Assembly (NCBI RefSeq): GCF_009617575.1
Contig: NZ_WIXJ01000010.1
Coordinates: forward strand, 1 to 64,000
Origin: Rhodocyclus gracilis
GTDB taxonomy: Bacteria; Pseudomonadota; Gammaproteobacteria; Burkholderiales; Rhodocyclaceae
Length of the DNA: 64,000 bases
Direction: 5' to 3'
The notes beneath the pieces are model-generated. The model searched no databases. It worked only from the letters and a program-made list of their open reading frames with translations, and was not told the origin of the DNA. Positions 30,794 to 42,332 of this stretch are shown one piece after another (within the stretch, counting starts at the first letter, position 1; each line of letters opens with the position of its first letter). The position numbers were made by a program, and so were the translations under genes.

Positions 30794-32586
30794 GCGCCTC
30801 CCCGCGTCTGCAACTGTCGCCAGCGTGGGTGAAGGCGCTGCCGCTCATCGGCATCGCCCTGCTTGCCGTCGCGCCGCTGTTGTTGCCTGAATTCACCGTC
30901 ACCCTGCTCAACTACATCGGCCTTTACGCCATCGTTGCCATGGGACTGGTACTGCTGACTGGCGTCGGCGGGCTGACTTCCTTCGGTCAGGCGGCTTTCG
31001 TCGGCCTCGGTGCTTACACGACGGCCACCCTGACGACCACCTATGGCGTGTCCCCCTGGCTGACGCTGCTCGTCGGCCTCGCCTTGACGGCGCTGGTGGC
31101 GCTGGCGCTCGGCTTCATCACCCTGCGCCTGTCGGGGCACTATCTGCCTCTGGGAACGATTGCCTGGGGTATCAGCCTGTACTACCTCTTCGGCAACGTG
31201 GAATTCCTTGGCGGTCATACCGGCATATCGGGCATTCCGACCCTCGGCGTTTTTGGCTTCGAGCTGCACAGCGGGCGCGAGTTTTTCTACCTGATCTGGT
31301 TGGCCGTGCTGGGCGTCGTCGTGCTGACGCGCAATCTCCTCGATTCGCGCAGCGGCCGCGCCATTCGCGCGCTGAAAGGCGGTTCGCTGATGGCCGAAGC
31401 GATGGGCGTGAATACGCCGCGCGCCAAGATCGTCATCTTCACCGTGGCTGCCCTCTATGCCTGCCTCTCCGGCTGGCTGTACGCGCACCTGCAACGCTTC
31501 GTCAATCCGACGCCATTCTCGCTGACGCAGGGCATCGAATACCTGTTCATGGCGGTGATCGGCGGCGTCGCGCACGTCTGGGGCGCGCTGCTCGGCGCCG
31601 GCCTCATCACCATCCTGAAGCAATGGCTGCAGGACTGGCTGCCGCAGCTGCTGGGGCAGAGCGGCAATTTCGAGATCATTTTCTTCGGCCTGATGATGAT
31701 CTTCATCCTGCACCGTTCGCGCGACGGTCTGTGGCCGATCCTCCTGCGCTTCGTACCGCAAGCGCCCGCCGCGCAGCGCGTGACGACCGTCGGCCAGCCG
31801 CTGGCGCGCCGGCCGGTCGTCGAACGCGGACAAGAGCTGCTCAGCGTGCGCGAGGCGACCAAGCGCTTCGGCGGTTTGGTGGCCAACAACCAGATGAGTC
31901 TCGACGTGCGCGCCGGGGAAGTCGTCGCTCTGATCGGGCCCAACGGCGCGGGCAAAAGCACGCTGTTCAACGGCATCTCGGGCGTCGACCCGCTGACCTC
32001 GGGCGAAATCACCTTCCGTGGCGAACGCGTCGAACGTCTGCCGTCGCGCGAAATCGCCCGGCGCGGCATGAGCCGTACGTTCCAGCACGTCCGCCTGCTG
32101 TCGGGCATGAGCGTCCTCGACAACGTCGCGATCGGCGCTCACCTGCGCGGCGACAGGGGCTACCTGCCCGCCGCCTTGCATCTCGAACGCGACGAGGAGG
32201 CGCGCCTGCTCACCGAAGCTGCCTATCAGATCGAGCGCTGCGGCCTTGCCGAACACCTCAACGATGCCGCCGGCAGTCTGCCGCTCGGCAAGCAGCGCAT
32301 CGTCGAGATCGCCCGCGCGCTGGCCGCCGATCCGTGCCTCCTGCTCCTCGACGAGCCGGCCGCCGGTCTGCGCTACTTCGAGAAGCAGGCGCTCGCCGAG
32401 TTGCTGCGCCGACTGCGCGACGAGGGCATCGGCGTGCTGCTGGTCGAACACGACATGGATTTCGTCATGGGCCTCGCCGATCGCGTGGTGGTCATGGAAT
32501 TCGGCGAGAAGCTGGCCGAGGGGCTGCCGGAAGATGTGCAGCGCAACCCGGCGGTGCTCGAAGCGTATCTCGGCGGCGTCGAGTAG
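30790..32586 (+). CDS. fused ABC permease and ATPase, LivM-LivG
   Basis: This single 598-aa protein joins a LivM permease (about 1-325) to a LivG ATPase (about 350-598). The permease half has the GLTSFGQAAFVGLGAY motif and about eight membrane segments. The ATPase half has Walker A GPNGAGKST near residue 383 and Walker B LLLLDEPAAGL. Its ABC signature is divergent (LPLGKQR instead of LSxGQ). The ATG at 30790 is preceded by GGAGGAA and overlaps the livH stop; the frame is open upstream but only as a shadow of livH. Such fusions are known in betaproteobacteria. Confidence 0.93.
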   Translation: MSASPRLQLSPAWVKALPLIGIALLAVAPLLLPEFTVTLLNYIGLYAIVAMGLVLLTGVGGLTSFGQAAFVGLGAYTTATLTTTYGVSPWLTLLVGLALTALVALALGFITLRLSGHYLPLGTIAWGISLYYLFGNVEFLGGHTGISGIPTLGVFGFELHSGREFFYLIWLAVLGVVVLTRNLLDSRSGRAIRALKGGSLMAEAMGVNTPRAKIVIFTVAALYACLSGWLYAHLQRFVNPTPFSLTQGIEYLFMAVIGGVAHVWGALLGAGLITILKQWLQDWLPQLLGQSGNFEIIFFGLMMIFILHRSRDGLWPILLRFVPQAPAAQRVTTVGQPLARRPVVERGQELLSVREATKRFGGLVANNQMSLDVRAGEVVALIGPNGAGKSTLFNGISGVDPLTSGEITFRGERVERLPSREIARRGMSRTFQHVRLLSGMSVLDNVAIGAHLRGDRGYLPAALHLERDEEARLLTEAAYQIERCGLAEHLNDAAGSLPLGKQRIVEIARALAADPCLLLLDEPAAGLRYFEKQALAELLRRLRDEGIGVLLVEHDMDFVMGLADRVVVMEFGEKLAEGLPEDVQRNPAVLEAYLGGVE

Positions 32587-32598
32587 GGCGGGGCAGTA

Positions 32599-33363
32599 AT
32601 GAGCGAATACAGCAACGATACGACGGCGGAAAAGCCGCTGATCCTCGACGTCAGGGATCTTTCCGTCAGCTACGGCAAGGTCGAAGCTCTGCACGGGCTG
32701 GCGTTGAAGATTCGTGCCGGCGAGATCGTCACCGTCATCGGCCCCAATGGCGCGGGCAAGACGACCTTGCTGTCGGCTCTGATGGGGCTCCTGCCGGCGC
32801 GCGGCGAGATCGTCTATCTCGGCCAGCGCCAGGGCAGCGACCGGCAGGTCGAGCAACTGGTGCGGCAGGGAATGACGCTGGTGCCGGAGAAGCGCGAGCT
32901 GTTCGGCGAGATGAGCGTCGAAGACAATCTGCTGCTCGGCGCCTTTGACCGTTACCGCTCCGGGAAGCGCGATCACGCCGACACCATGGCGGAGGTTTTC
33001 GACATCTTCCCGCGTCTGCGGGAGCGCCGCCGCCAGTTGGCCGGTACGCTCTCCGGCGGCGAGCGGCAGATGCTGGCGATGGGGCGTGCCCTGATGGCGC
33101 GACCGAAGCTGTTGATGCTCGACGAGCCAAGCCTCGGCCTGGCGCCGCTGATCATCCGCGAGATTTTCCGCATCGTCGGCGAACTGAAGAAAACCGGCGT
33201 ATCGATCCTGCTGGTCGAGCAGAACGCCCGCGCCGCCTTGCAGATTGCCGACTACGGCTATGTGCTGGAAACCGGCGAAGTCTCGCTCGAAGGGCCGAGC
33301 GAGGCCTTGAGCAGCGATCCGCGCGTTATCGAAAGCTATCTCGGGCTCGGCGGCCGCCACTGA
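32599..33363 (+). CDS. livF: ABC transporter ATP-binding protein, LivF type
   Basis: This 254-aa second ATPase of the transporter has Walker A GPNGAGKTT, signature LSGGERQMLAMGRAL and Walker B LLMLDEPSLGLAP, all intact. It begins 12 bases after the LivM-LivG fusion and ends the operon. Together the five genes encode a complete high-affinity uptake system. Confidence 0.94.
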   Translation: MSEYSNDTTAEKPLILDVRDLSVSYGKVEALHGLALKIRAGEIVTVIGPNGAGKTTLLSALMGLLPARGEIVYLGQRQGSDRQVEQLVRQGMTLVPEKRELFGEMSVEDNLLLGAFDRYRSGKRDHADTMAEVFDIFPRLRERRRQLAGTLSGGERQMLAMGRALMARPKLLMLDEPSLGLAPLIIREIFRIVGELKKTGVSILLVEQNARAALQIADYGYVLETGEVSLEGPSEALSSDPRVIESYLGLGGRH

Positions 33364-33409
33364 GTGCCCGGCGCCGCGCCCGGATGCGGCGATTCACGCG
33401 TGCCGTCGT

Positions 33410-35158
33410 TCACTCGGCCTCACTGTCCGTTCCCTTTTTCCACTTCGCGGCGGATTCGAGTTGCACGCCGTATTTTTTGGCGACGCGCTGGCATAGTTCG
33501 CGTGCCGAGACGACACGCGGGCTGGCGGCGTCCTTGGCTTGCGCCCGGCGCACGTAGCCCTGCGCACGTTCGGCCAGCGCCTCGTCCCAGCCGTCGCGAT
33601 TCATTTTGGTAAAGATCGCCTTCGCGGCGTTGACCAGAAACTGTACGTTGGCGACGCGCTCGGCGGCCTGACTCAACATGCTGATCGCTGCATCGAGGTC
33701 GCCACTGCGGGCGGCCAGAACGCCCTTGTTGTTGAGATCGACGATTTCGTCGCTCACCTGCGTCAGCATGGCTTCGCCGAGGTGCTCCTTGCCGGCGCGG
33801 GCAAATACGCCGCGTATGCGATCGATCATGCCTTCGTCGTCGTGGTGTTCGGCCGCCGCACGTCGCAGCAGGGCCTGAGCGCGGGCTTCTTCGCCCTGGG
33901 CGAGACAGGCGTGGGCGAGATCGACGGCGAGATGCTGCGAAACCGCCGTGCTGCGGCGATTGGCCAGGCTGTCGTGCCGCGCCAGAGCCGCGTTCAGCGC
34001 GTTCTTGGCCGCCTCGGCATCGCCCGTTCGCCCGGCGGCCAGGCTGTCGACGACGAGTGCGGCGAGTTCGGCGACGTCGGCCGATTCCGCCGCTTCGCTG
34101 CCTTTGCCGCCGCGAAACTCGCGCCGCAGATCGGCGGCCACGCTGCGCGCACCGGCGATGTCGCCTTTGTCGATGCGCACGCGCGCAAGATTGGTGTAGT
34201 CGTCGAGCTGCCGCAAGGAGCTGCCGCGCAGCCGGTCGAGCGCTTTGCCAAATGCCTTTTCGGCGACGGCAAGATCCTTGTTGCGTACGGCGAGGTGGCC
34301 AACCTGACGCTGCCGCGTCGCGTTATCCGGCGAACGGCCGCTGGCGGCCAGCAGGGTTTCTTGCGCGGCGGTGAGGTCGCCGGTGCGTTCGTGCAGATCG
34401 GCGGTGAGATCGTAGGCCGCGAGGTATTCGGGGAAGTCCTCGGTCAGCGCCTGTGCCTCGACGAGGGCTTCGGCGAGTTCACCTCGGCCGCGCAGGGCCA
34501 GCGCCAGGCCCATGCGCGCCCAGGGGGCGACGCGCGCGGCGAGAACCTCTCGGTAGACCTCGCTCGCTTCGTCGTAGCGGCCGAGGGCATTGAGGATTTC
34601 GCCTTTGAGACGTAGCCCGTCGAGCGCGAATTCGCTGGAGCGCGCCAGCAGCGACTCAAGGGCGGCGAGCGCGTCGACGAAGGCGTCGTCTTCGAGGTGG
34701 CCGTAAATCTCGGCAAAGTGTTTTTTCTTGTACATCGCCCGCAACAGGCGGCTTTGCAGCTGGTCGGCGGTGAATGGCTTGATCAGGTAGTCGTCCGGCG
34801 CCAGTTCGGCGACCGAGACTACGCGCCGGTAGGCGCGCTCGCCGGTGACGATCATGAATACGGAGGCGAGCGGAATCAGCTGCTGCTGGCGCAGTTCTTC
34901 AAACAACTGCTGGCCGTCGCGGCCGTGATCGAGCAGGTAGTCGGCGAGAATGACGTCAAAGCGTGCGTTGCGCGCCTGCCGCAGTGCTTCGTGCGCCGTG
35001 CCGGCATTGCGCACCGAGGTGATGCCGACGGCCGACAGCGTCATGCGCAGGAAATTGCGCGCCTCCGGGTGGCGATCAACCAGCAGCACCCGGCTCTGTG
35101 CCAGTTCCTTGCGCAGCTTGTTGTGGATATCAGCGTCATTCACGGCGGCGGGTGTCAT
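33410..35158 (-). CDS. response-regulator receiver domain with long TPR-like tail
   Basis: This 582-aa protein counts from the ATG at 35158; the frame continues to a TTG at 35245 without conserved sequence. Residues about 20-140 are a CheY-like receiver with phospho-acceptor D73 in DVILADYLL, T105 and K127. The rest (about 150-560) is made of alpha-helical tetratricopeptide-like repeats rich in Ala, Leu and Arg. It has no DNA-binding or enzymatic output domain, so it likely acts through protein contacts. No partner histidine kinase is adjacent. It is convergent with livF. Confidence 0.88.
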   Translation of the reverse strand: MTPAAVNDADIHNKLRKELAQSRVLLVDRHPEARNFLRMTLSAVGITSVRNAGTAHEALRQARNARFDVILADYLLDHGRDGQQLFEELRQQQLIPLASVFMIVTGERAYRRVVSVAELAPDDYLIKPFTADQLQSRLLRAMYKKKHFAEIYGHLEDDAFVDALAALESLLARSSEFALDGLRLKGEILNALGRYDEASEVYREVLAARVAPWARMGLALALRGRGELAEALVEAQALTEDFPEYLAAYDLTADLHERTGDLTAAQETLLAASGRSPDNATRQRQVGHLAVRNKDLAVAEKAFGKALDRLRGSSLRQLDDYTNLARVRIDKGDIAGARSVAADLRREFRGGKGSEAAESADVAELAALVVDSLAAGRTGDAEAAKNALNAALARHDSLANRRSTAVSQHLAVDLAHACLAQGEEARAQALLRRAAAEHHDDEGMIDRIRGVFARAGKEHLGEAMLTQVSDEIVDLNNKGVLAARSGDLDAAISMLSQAAERVANVQFLVNAAKAIFTKMNRDGWDEALAERAQGYVRRAQAKDAASPRVVSARELCQRVAKKYGVQLESAAKWKKGTDSEAE

Positions 35159-35303
35159 CAAGGGGAGAATGTGCGAGGATTTTGCCGCAATCTTCCGCCG
35201 CTCGTCGCGCAATCCGGTGCTACGGAGCGGCGAAGGGCTCGCCAACGGGGCGTTCGGCCCCCTTCACCCGGCATGAATCCTGTTATTTTTCAGCCCGCTG
35301 GCG

Positions 35304-35309
35304 TAGAAT
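35304..35309 (+). promoter_or_regulatory. candidate -10 element of mnmG
   Basis: TAGAAT lies 39 bases before the mnmG ATG in the gap shared with the divergent receiver-TPR gene. The -35 region is poor, so this is a tentative call. Confidence 0.35.
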
Positions 35310-35347
35310 CGCTGTCCCTTTCGCCGCCCTTCTGACGCTTTTTCCCG

Positions 35348-37249
35348 ATGCAGTTTCCCGAACGTTTTGACGTGATTGTCGTCGGTGGCGGACACGCCGG
35401 CACCGAGGCGGCGCTCGCCAGCGCCCGCATTGGCGCGCGTACCCTGCTGCTGACGCACACGCTGGAAACGCTCGGCGCGATGAGCTGCAATCCGTCGATC
35501 GGCGGCATCGGCAAGGGGCATCTGGTGCGCGAGGTCGATGCGCTCGGCGGCGCCATGGCCGCGGCCACCGACGAGGCCGGCATCCAGTTCCGCACGCTCA
35601 ATTCGAGCAAGGGGCCGGCGGTACGCGCAACCCGAGCGCAGGCCGACCGCGTGCTCTACCGGCAGGCAATTCGCCGCCGGCTCGAAAACCAGCCGAATCT
35701 CACGCTGTTCGCCGACGCTGCCGACGATCTGATCGTCGAAGGCGACCGCGTGGCGGGGGTCGTGACGCGCTTTGGCCTGCGCTTTGTCGCCGCCAGCGTC
35801 GTCCTCACGGCCGGCACCTTCCTCAACGGCTTGATGCACGTCGGCCTGAAGAGCAGTGGCGGCGGCCGCATGGGTGATCCGCCGGCTAACGCGCTCGGCG
35901 CCCGCTTGCGCGAGCTGGCGCTGCCGGCCGGTCGCCTGAAAACGGGGACGCCACCGCGCCTCGACGGCAAGACCATCGATTTCTCCGTAATGGTCGAGCA
36001 GCATTCGGATGATCCGCCGCCGGTCTTTTCCTTCCTCGGCGACGTCAGCCAGCACCCGCGCCAGCTGCCCTGCTGGGTGACGGCGACCAACACGCAGACG
36101 CACGACATCATCCGCGCCAACCTCGACCGTTCGCCGCTCTACGCCGGCATCATCGAAGGCATCGGCCCGCGCTACTGCCCGTCGATCGAAGACAAGATTC
36201 ATCGCTTTGCCGGCAAGGACAGCCACAACATCTTCCTTGAGCCGGAAGGCCTCGATACGCACGAGATTTATCCAAACGGGATTTCGACCAGTCTGCCGTT
36301 CGACGTGCAGCTGGCGGTCGTGCGCTCGATCCGTGGCCTCGAGAACTGCCACATCCTGCGCCCCGGCTACGCCATCGAATACGATTTTTTCGATCCGCGC
36401 GGCTTGCGCGACACCCTCGAAACGCGAGCCCTGGGCGGGCTTTTCTTCGCCGGTCAGATCAATGGCACCACCGGCTACGAGGAAGCGGCGGCGCAGGGAC
36501 TGCTGGCCGGCGCCAACGCCGCCTTGCGCGCCCTTGGCCGCGAGGGCTGGTCGCCGCGCCGCGAGGAGGCTTATCTGGGGGTCCTTGTCGACGACCTGAT
36601 CAGCCGTGGCGTCTCCGAGCCGTATCGCATGTTCACCAGCCGCGCCGAATACCGCCTCTCGCTACGCGAAGACAATGCCGACCTGCGCCTGACCGAAACC
36701 GGTCGCCGTCTCGGTCTCGTTGACGACGTGCGCTGGGCGGCCTTCTGCGCCAAGCGCGAAGCCATCGAGCGCGAGGCAGCGCGCCTGAAGGCGACCTGGG
36801 TGCAGCCGGCGCGGGTCGATGCCGCCGCCGCCGAGGCGCTGTTCGGCAAGACCCTCGAGCGCGAATACAGCCTCTACGATCTCTTGCGCCGTCCCGAAGT
36901 GACCTACGACGCACTGATGCGCCTGCCGGTCGACGGCGTGGCGGTCGATGCCGGTCTGCGCAATGCGCAGGTGATCGAGCAGCTCGATATCCAGGCGAAG
37001 TACCAAGGCTATATCGAGCGCCAGCATGACGAAGTGGCAGCGCGCGCCCAGCAGGAATCGCTGCGCCTGCCCGAGGATCTCGATTTTGGAGAGGTCGCCG
37101 GCTTGTCGCATGAAGTCTGCCAGCGTCTGGCGGCGGCTCGGCCGCGCACGCTCGGCGAGGCGGCGCGTCTGCAAGGCATCACGCCGGCGGCAGTGAGCAT
37201 GCTGCTCGTCCATCTGAAGCGCCAGGCTTCACCTCTTGTCCGTGCCTGA
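35348..37249 (+). CDS. mnmG: tRNA uridine-5-carboxymethylaminomethyl synthesis enzyme MnmG
   Basis: MnmG (GidA) is the FAD- and NADH-dependent partner of MnmE in U34 modification. The 633-aa length is normal. The FAD-binding [15 protein letters not shown] at the N-terminus, the family motif [22 protein letters not shown] and the C-terminal helical domain are all present. It heads the conserved mnmG-rsmG-parA-parB run. Confidence 0.98.
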   Translation: MQFPERFDVIVVGGGHAGTEAALASARIGARTLLLTHTLETLGAMSCNPSIGGIGKGHLVREVDALGGAMAAATDEAGIQFRTLNSSKGPAVRATRAQADRVLYRQAIRRRLENQPNLTLFADAADDLIVEGDRVAGVVTRFGLRFVAASVVLTAGTFLNGLMHVGLKSSGGGRMGDPPANALGARLRELALPAGRLKTGTPPRLDGKTIDFSVMVEQHSDDPPPVFSFLGDVSQHPRQLPCWVTATNTQTHDIIRANLDRSPLYAGIIEGIGPRYCPSIEDKIHRFAGKDSHNIFLEPEGLDTHEIYPNGISTSLPFDVQLAVVRSIRGLENCHILRPGYAIEYDFFDPRGLRDTLETRALGGLFFAGQINGTTGYEEAAAQGLLAGANAALRALGREGWSPRREEAYLGVLVDDLISRGVSEPYRMFTSRAEYRLSLREDNADLRLTETGRRLGLVDDVRWAAFCAKREAIEREAARLKATWVQPARVDAAAAEALFGKTLEREYSLYDLLRRPEVTYDALMRLPVDGVAVDAGLRNAQVIEQLDIQAKYQGYIERQHDEVAARAQQESLRLPEDLDFGEVAGLSHEVCQRLAAARPRTLGEAARLQGITPAAVSMLLVHLKRQASPLVRA

Positions 37250-37253
37250 GCCG

Positions 37254-37901
37254 ATGAATCCCGCCGAGCAACTGGCGAGCGGCCTGCGTGTGCTCGGACT
37301 TGATATCGACGCGCCAGCGCAGGCGCGTCTGCTGGCGTATGCCGCACTGCTCGACAAGTGGAACCGCACCTTCAACCTGACGGCGCTGCGCGCGCCCGAC
37401 AAGGCTGTCAGCCACCACCTGCTCGACTCGCTGGCGATCCTGCCGTATCTCGGAGAGGGCGTCCTGCTCGATGTCGGCAGCGGCGGCGGTCTGCCCGGCA
37501 TTCCGCTGGCGATTACCCGGCCCGATCTGGCGGTGCATCTGCTCGACAGCAACTCGAAGAAAACGGCCTTCCTGCAGCAGGCGGTCATCGAGCTGGAACT
37601 GCGCAACGTCACCGTGCATTGCCGGCGCATCGAAGAATTTCAACCGGCGCAGCCCTTTGCCACCATCGTCTCGCGCGCCTTCGCTGAACTCGCCGATTTC
37701 GTCCGCCCGACCCGCTCCCTGCTCGCCGCGGACGGTTGCTGGCTGGCGATGAAGGGGCTCTTGCCGCACGAGGAAATTGCCCGTTTGCCGGCCGGTATCG
37801 TCGTCGACCGGGCGTTGCCGATACGCGTGCCGGGCGTCGACGGCGAGCGCCATGTGCTGATTCTGAAGGATGCCGGCGCCGTGCGCCGTGAGGAGGTGTG
37901 A
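37254..37901 (+). CDS. rsmG: 16S rRNA (guanine-N7) methyltransferase RsmG
   Basis: RsmG (GidB) methylates G527 of 16S rRNA using S-adenosylmethionine. Counting from the ATG at 37254, five bases after mnmG, it has 215 aa. The cofactor loop [17 protein letters not shown] and the N-terminal [11 protein letters not shown] motif are typical. GTG 37242 and TTG 37236, inside mnmG, are possible alternative starts. Confidence 0.96.
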   Translation: MNPAEQLASGLRVLGLDIDAPAQARLLAYAALLDKWNRTFNLTALRAPDKAVSHHLLDSLAILPYLGEGVLLDVGSGGGLPGIPLAITRPDLAVHLLDSNSKKTAFLQQAVIELELRNVTVHCRRIEEFQPAQPFATIVSRAFAELADFVRPTRSLLAADGCWLAMKGLLPHEEIARLPAGIVVDRALPIRVPGVDGERHVLILKDAGAVRREEV

Positions 37902-37902
37902 C

Positions 37903-38718
37903 GTGGCAACGACCACAGTGAAGCCGACGCGAATCCTGGCCGTGACCAATCAGAAGGGCGGTGTCGGCAAGACGACGACCGCCGTCAATCTGTCAGCCTG
38001 CCTCGCCGCACTCGACCAGCGCGTGCTGATGATCGACCTCGATCCGCAGGGCAATGCGACCACCGGCTGCGGCGTCTTCAAGCGCGAAGCCTTGCCGACG
38101 GTCTATCAGATCCTCATCGGCCGCTCGACGCTGGCGCAGTCACGCATCCGCACCGATTTCGGCTTCGACATCCTGCCCGCCAACCGCGAGCTGGCCGGCG
38201 CCGAAGTGGAGCTGATCGAAATGGAGCGCCGCGAGTACCGGCTGCGCGATGCGCTGGCGAGCGCTGCCGGCGAATACGATTTCGTGCTCATGGACTGCCC
38301 GCCGGCGCTCAATCTCCTCACCGTGAACGGACTGGCGGCCGCGCAGGCGGTGATGATTCCGATGCAGTGCGAGTACTACGCGCTGGAAGGGCTGACCGAT
38401 CTCGTCGCCACACTCAAGCGCGTGCGCGCCAATCTCAATCCGCGCCTGGAAATCGAGGGCTTGCTGCGCACCATGTACGATCCGCGCTCGACGCTGACGC
38501 AGCAGGTGTCTTCCGAGCTGGAGAGCCACTTCGGCGAGAAGGTCTATCGCAGCATCATCCCGCGCAATGTGCGGCTGGCAGAAGCCCCTTCCTACGGCAA
38601 GCCCGTCTACGCGTTCGACCGCAATTCACGCGGCGCGCAGGCCTATCTCGCGCTGGCGCAGGAGATGCTCGAACGCAGCGCTGCCGCCAACGCTACCACT
38701 CAGGGAACACCATCATGA
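37903..38718 (+). CDS. parA: chromosome-partitioning ATPase ParA (Soj)
   Basis: ParA is a deviant Walker ATPase that drives origin segregation with ParB. The GTG at 37903 with GAGGAGG just upstream gives 271 aa. The motif KGGVGKTT, the MIDLDPQGN box and VLMDCPPAL are intact. Its stop overlaps the parB start. It lies about 11 kb from the candidate oriC, as is usual for parAB. Confidence 0.97.
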   Translation: MATTTVKPTRILAVTNQKGGVGKTTTAVNLSACLAALDQRVLMIDLDPQGNATTGCGVFKREALPTVYQILIGRSTLAQSRIRTDFGFDILPANRELAGAEVELIEMERREYRLRDALASAAGEYDFVLMDCPPALNLLTVNGLAAAQAVMIPMQCEYYALEGLTDLVATLKRVRANLNPRLEIEGLLRTMYDPRSTLTQQVSSELESHFGEKVYRSIIPRNVRLAEAPSYGKPVYAFDRNSRGAQAYLALAQEMLERSAAANATTQGTPS

Positions 38719-39566
38719 AGCTCAAGGGACTCGGACGCGGTCTCGACGCCCTGCTGGCGGGCGACGCCAGCGAGCGGCGCGAAGAACAGCGCCGTCTGCC
38801 GGTGGCGCGCCTGTCGCCGGGCCGCTACCAGCCGCGCACGCGCATGGACCCGGCCTCGCTCGACGAACTGGCCGCGTCGATCCGCGCACAGGGCTTGATG
38901 CAGCCGATCCTCGTTCGCCCCTTGCTTGGTGAACCCGGTGAAGAGCGCTTCGAAATCATCGCCGGCGAACGACGCTGGCGGGCGGCGCAGATGGCCGGCC
39001 TCGAAGAAGTGCCGACGCTGGTGCGCGACATCCCCGACGAAGCGGCGATGGCGATGGCGCTGATCGAGAACATCCAGCGCGAAGATCTCAATCCGCTCGA
39101 AGAAGCGCAAGGCCTGCAACGGCTGGTCGACGAATTCGGCATGACGCACCAGCAGGCCGCCGATGCGGTTGGCCGTTCGCGGCCGGCGGCGTCGAATTTG
39201 CTGCGTCTGCTGCAACTGGCGCCGCCGGTGCAGGACATGCTAATGGATGGCGCCATCGACATGGGGCACGCGCGAGCGCTGCTGCCGTTGGCGGGTGTTC
39301 TGCAGGTACAGCTTGCCCAGCGGACGGCGGCGAAGGGGCTGTCGGTGCGCGAAGTGGAGCGTCTGGCACAACGTGCATTGAAGCCGCCGAAAGAGGCGGT
39401 CGAAAACAAGCCGGATCGCGACGTGCTGCGCTTGCAGGAAGAACTGGCGGATATTCTTGGCGCGTCGGTCGAGATTCGCACCAATCGCAAGGGCGCCGGG
39501 CGCGTCAGTATCGATTTTGGCGACCTCGACCAACTCGACGGCATTCTTGAGCGTCTGCGCCGTTGA
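38715..39566 (+). CDS. parB: chromosome-partitioning protein ParB (Spo0J)
   Basis: ParB is a CTP-dependent DNA clamp that loads at parS near the origin. From the ATG at 38715, overlapping the parA stop, it has 283 aa. The N-terminal KLKGLGRGLDALL, the CTPase boxes AGERRWRA and ENIQREDLNPLEEA, the helix-turn-helix MTHQQAADAVGRSRPAASN and a C-terminal dimerisation part are all visible. I found no convincing parS (TGTTTCACGTGAAACA-like) site in the window. Confidence 0.97.
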   Translation: MKLKGLGRGLDALLAGDASERREEQRRLPVARLSPGRYQPRTRMDPASLDELAASIRAQGLMQPILVRPLLGEPGEERFEIIAGERRWRAAQMAGLEEVPTLVRDIPDEAAMAMALIENIQREDLNPLEEAQGLQRLVDEFGMTHQQAADAVGRSRPAASNLLRLLQLAPPVQDMLMDGAIDMGHARALLPLAGVLQVQLAQRTAAKGLSVREVERLAQRALKPPKEAVENKPDRDVLRLQEELADILGASVEIRTNRKGAGRVSIDFGDLDQLDGILERLRR

Positions 39567-39616
39567 CGGCCCCGAAACGCTGCGCTGGCGGGCGTCATAG
39601 CGTCTGCCGGTGGTTT

Positions 39617-39634
39617 GACTCTTATATAAGAGTC
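39617..39634. promoter_or_regulatory. perfect 18-bp palindrome upstream of the atp operon
   Basis: GACTCTTATATAAGAGTC is a perfect dyad. It lies about 54 bases upstream of the -35 of the atp promoter and 50 bases after parB. The length and symmetry suggest an operator for a dimeric regulator. Its AT core (CTTATATAAG) stands out in this GC-rich genome. Confidence 0.6.
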
Positions 39635-39687
39635 TGTTACCGTGCCGGCACTTTGCAGTCAGCCGGTCGGGCAGTTTTTCCCGCACG

Positions 39688-39716
39688 TTGATTCTTCCTG
39701 GTGAGTAAATTACAAT
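39688..39716 (+). promoter_or_regulatory. sigma-70 promoter of the atp operon
   Basis: TTGATT at 39688-39693 and TACAAT at 39711-39716 are spaced by exactly 17 bases. The atpI start codon follows 36 bases later. This is one of the best promoter matches in the window. Confidence 0.7.
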
Positions 39717-39752
39717 GCTGCGGATTTTTTGCGGCTGCCAACACGGTTTTCG

Positions 39753-41271
<1,519 letters not shown>

Positions 41272-41312
41272 GCGTTCGGGTGCGAAACAGGTTTTAGACG
41301 AAAGGTTGGTCC

Positions 41313-41783
41313 ATGAACATCAATGCAACCCTGATTGCCCAGGCCATCATGTTTGGCCTGTTCGTCTGGTTCTGCATGCGCTTTGTCTGGCCGCCGATCA
41401 TGACGGCTCTCGCCACGCGCCAACAGCAGATCGCCGATGGCCTCGCCTCCGGCGAACGCGGTCGGCACGAGCTGGAGCTGGCGACCAAGCGTTCCAGCGA
41501 AGTGCTGCATGAAGCCAAGCAGCGTGCCGCCGAGATCGTTGCCCAAGCTGAAAAGCGCGGTCTGGCCGTGATCGAGGAAGCCAAGCAACAAGCCAAGGTC
41601 GAAAGCGATCGGATCAAAGCCGGTGCGCAGGCCGAAATCGAGCAGGACACCGCGCGCGCCAAGGAAGAACTGCGCGAACAGGTCGCTCAACTGGCCGTTG
41701 CCGGCGCCGAGCAGATCCTGCGTCGCGAAGTCGATGCCAAGGCTCACGCCGATATCCTCGCCTCGCTCAAGGGCGGTCTCTAA
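41313..41783 (+). CDS. atpF: F1Fo ATP synthase subunit b
   Basis: This 156-aa peripheral stalk subunit has one N-terminal membrane helix (about 5-27) followed by a long charged coiled-coil helix rich in Ala, Glu, Lys and Arg. Its length equals that of the E. coli protein. It ends three bases before atpH. Confidence 0.97.
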   Translation: MNINATLIAQAIMFGLFVWFCMRFVWPPIMTALATRQQQIADGLASGERGRHELELATKRSSEVLHEAKQRAAEIVAQAEKRGLAVIEEAKQQAKVESDRIKAGAQAEIEQDTARAKEELREQVAQLAVAGAEQILRREVDAKAHADILASLKGGL

Positions 41784-41786
41784 ACC

Positions 41787-42323
41787 ATGGCAGAACTCGT
41801 CACCATCGCGCGCCCCTACGCCGAGGCGGTTTTCCGCCTGGCGCTGGAAAAAAAGGCGCTGGACGCCTGGTCTGAGCAGCTGTCCCTGCTCGCGGCAATC
41901 TCCGTCGACGAGCACGTGCGCAGCCGGTTGAACGATCCCGAGCTGACCGCGGCACAAAAGGCCGAGCTCGTTCTGGCGCTGCTCGGCAACGAGGTCGGTA
42001 GCGACGAGTCGAGTCTGGTTCGCGTGCTCGCGGACAATGGGCGTCTCGCGCTGCTGCCGGAAATCGCCAGCCTCTTCGCGGCCCTCAAGGGGGCCGAAGA
42101 AGGCGTCAAGGACGCCGTCATTCACAGCGCTTTCCCGCTGGATGACGCGCAGCTCGCCACCTTGCTGGGCGACCTTGAAAAACGTTTCGGAAGCCGGCTG
42201 AAGGCCGAAGTGGTCGTCGATCAGTCTCTGGTCGGCGGCGTCAAGATCGTGGTGGGTGACCAGGTGCTCGATGCTTCCGTTCGCGGCAAGCTCGAAGCCC
42301 TCGGTGCGGCGCTCAAGAATTAG
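41787..42323 (+). CDS. atpH: F1Fo ATP synthase subunit delta
   Basis: This 178-aa subunit joins the b stalk to the top of F1. The N-terminal TIARPYAEAVFRLALEK and the C-terminal DQSLVGGVKIVVGDQVLDASVRGKL are the family hallmarks. It ends nine bases before atpA. Confidence 0.97.
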   Translation: MAELVTIARPYAEAVFRLALEKKALDAWSEQLSLLAAISVDEHVRSRLNDPELTAAQKAELVLALLGNEVGSDESSLVRVLADNGRLALLPEIASLFAALKGAEEGVKDAVIHSAFPLDDAQLATLLGDLEKRFGSRLKAEVVVDQSLVGGVKIVVGDQVLDASVRGKLEALGAALKN

Positions 42324-42332
42324 GAGAACTCC

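Noticed and set aside
30634-33360. Minus-strand open frame of 908 codons across the liv operon
   Set aside because: It is antisense to livH, the fusion and livF; Gln/Arg/His-rich composition is not protein-like.
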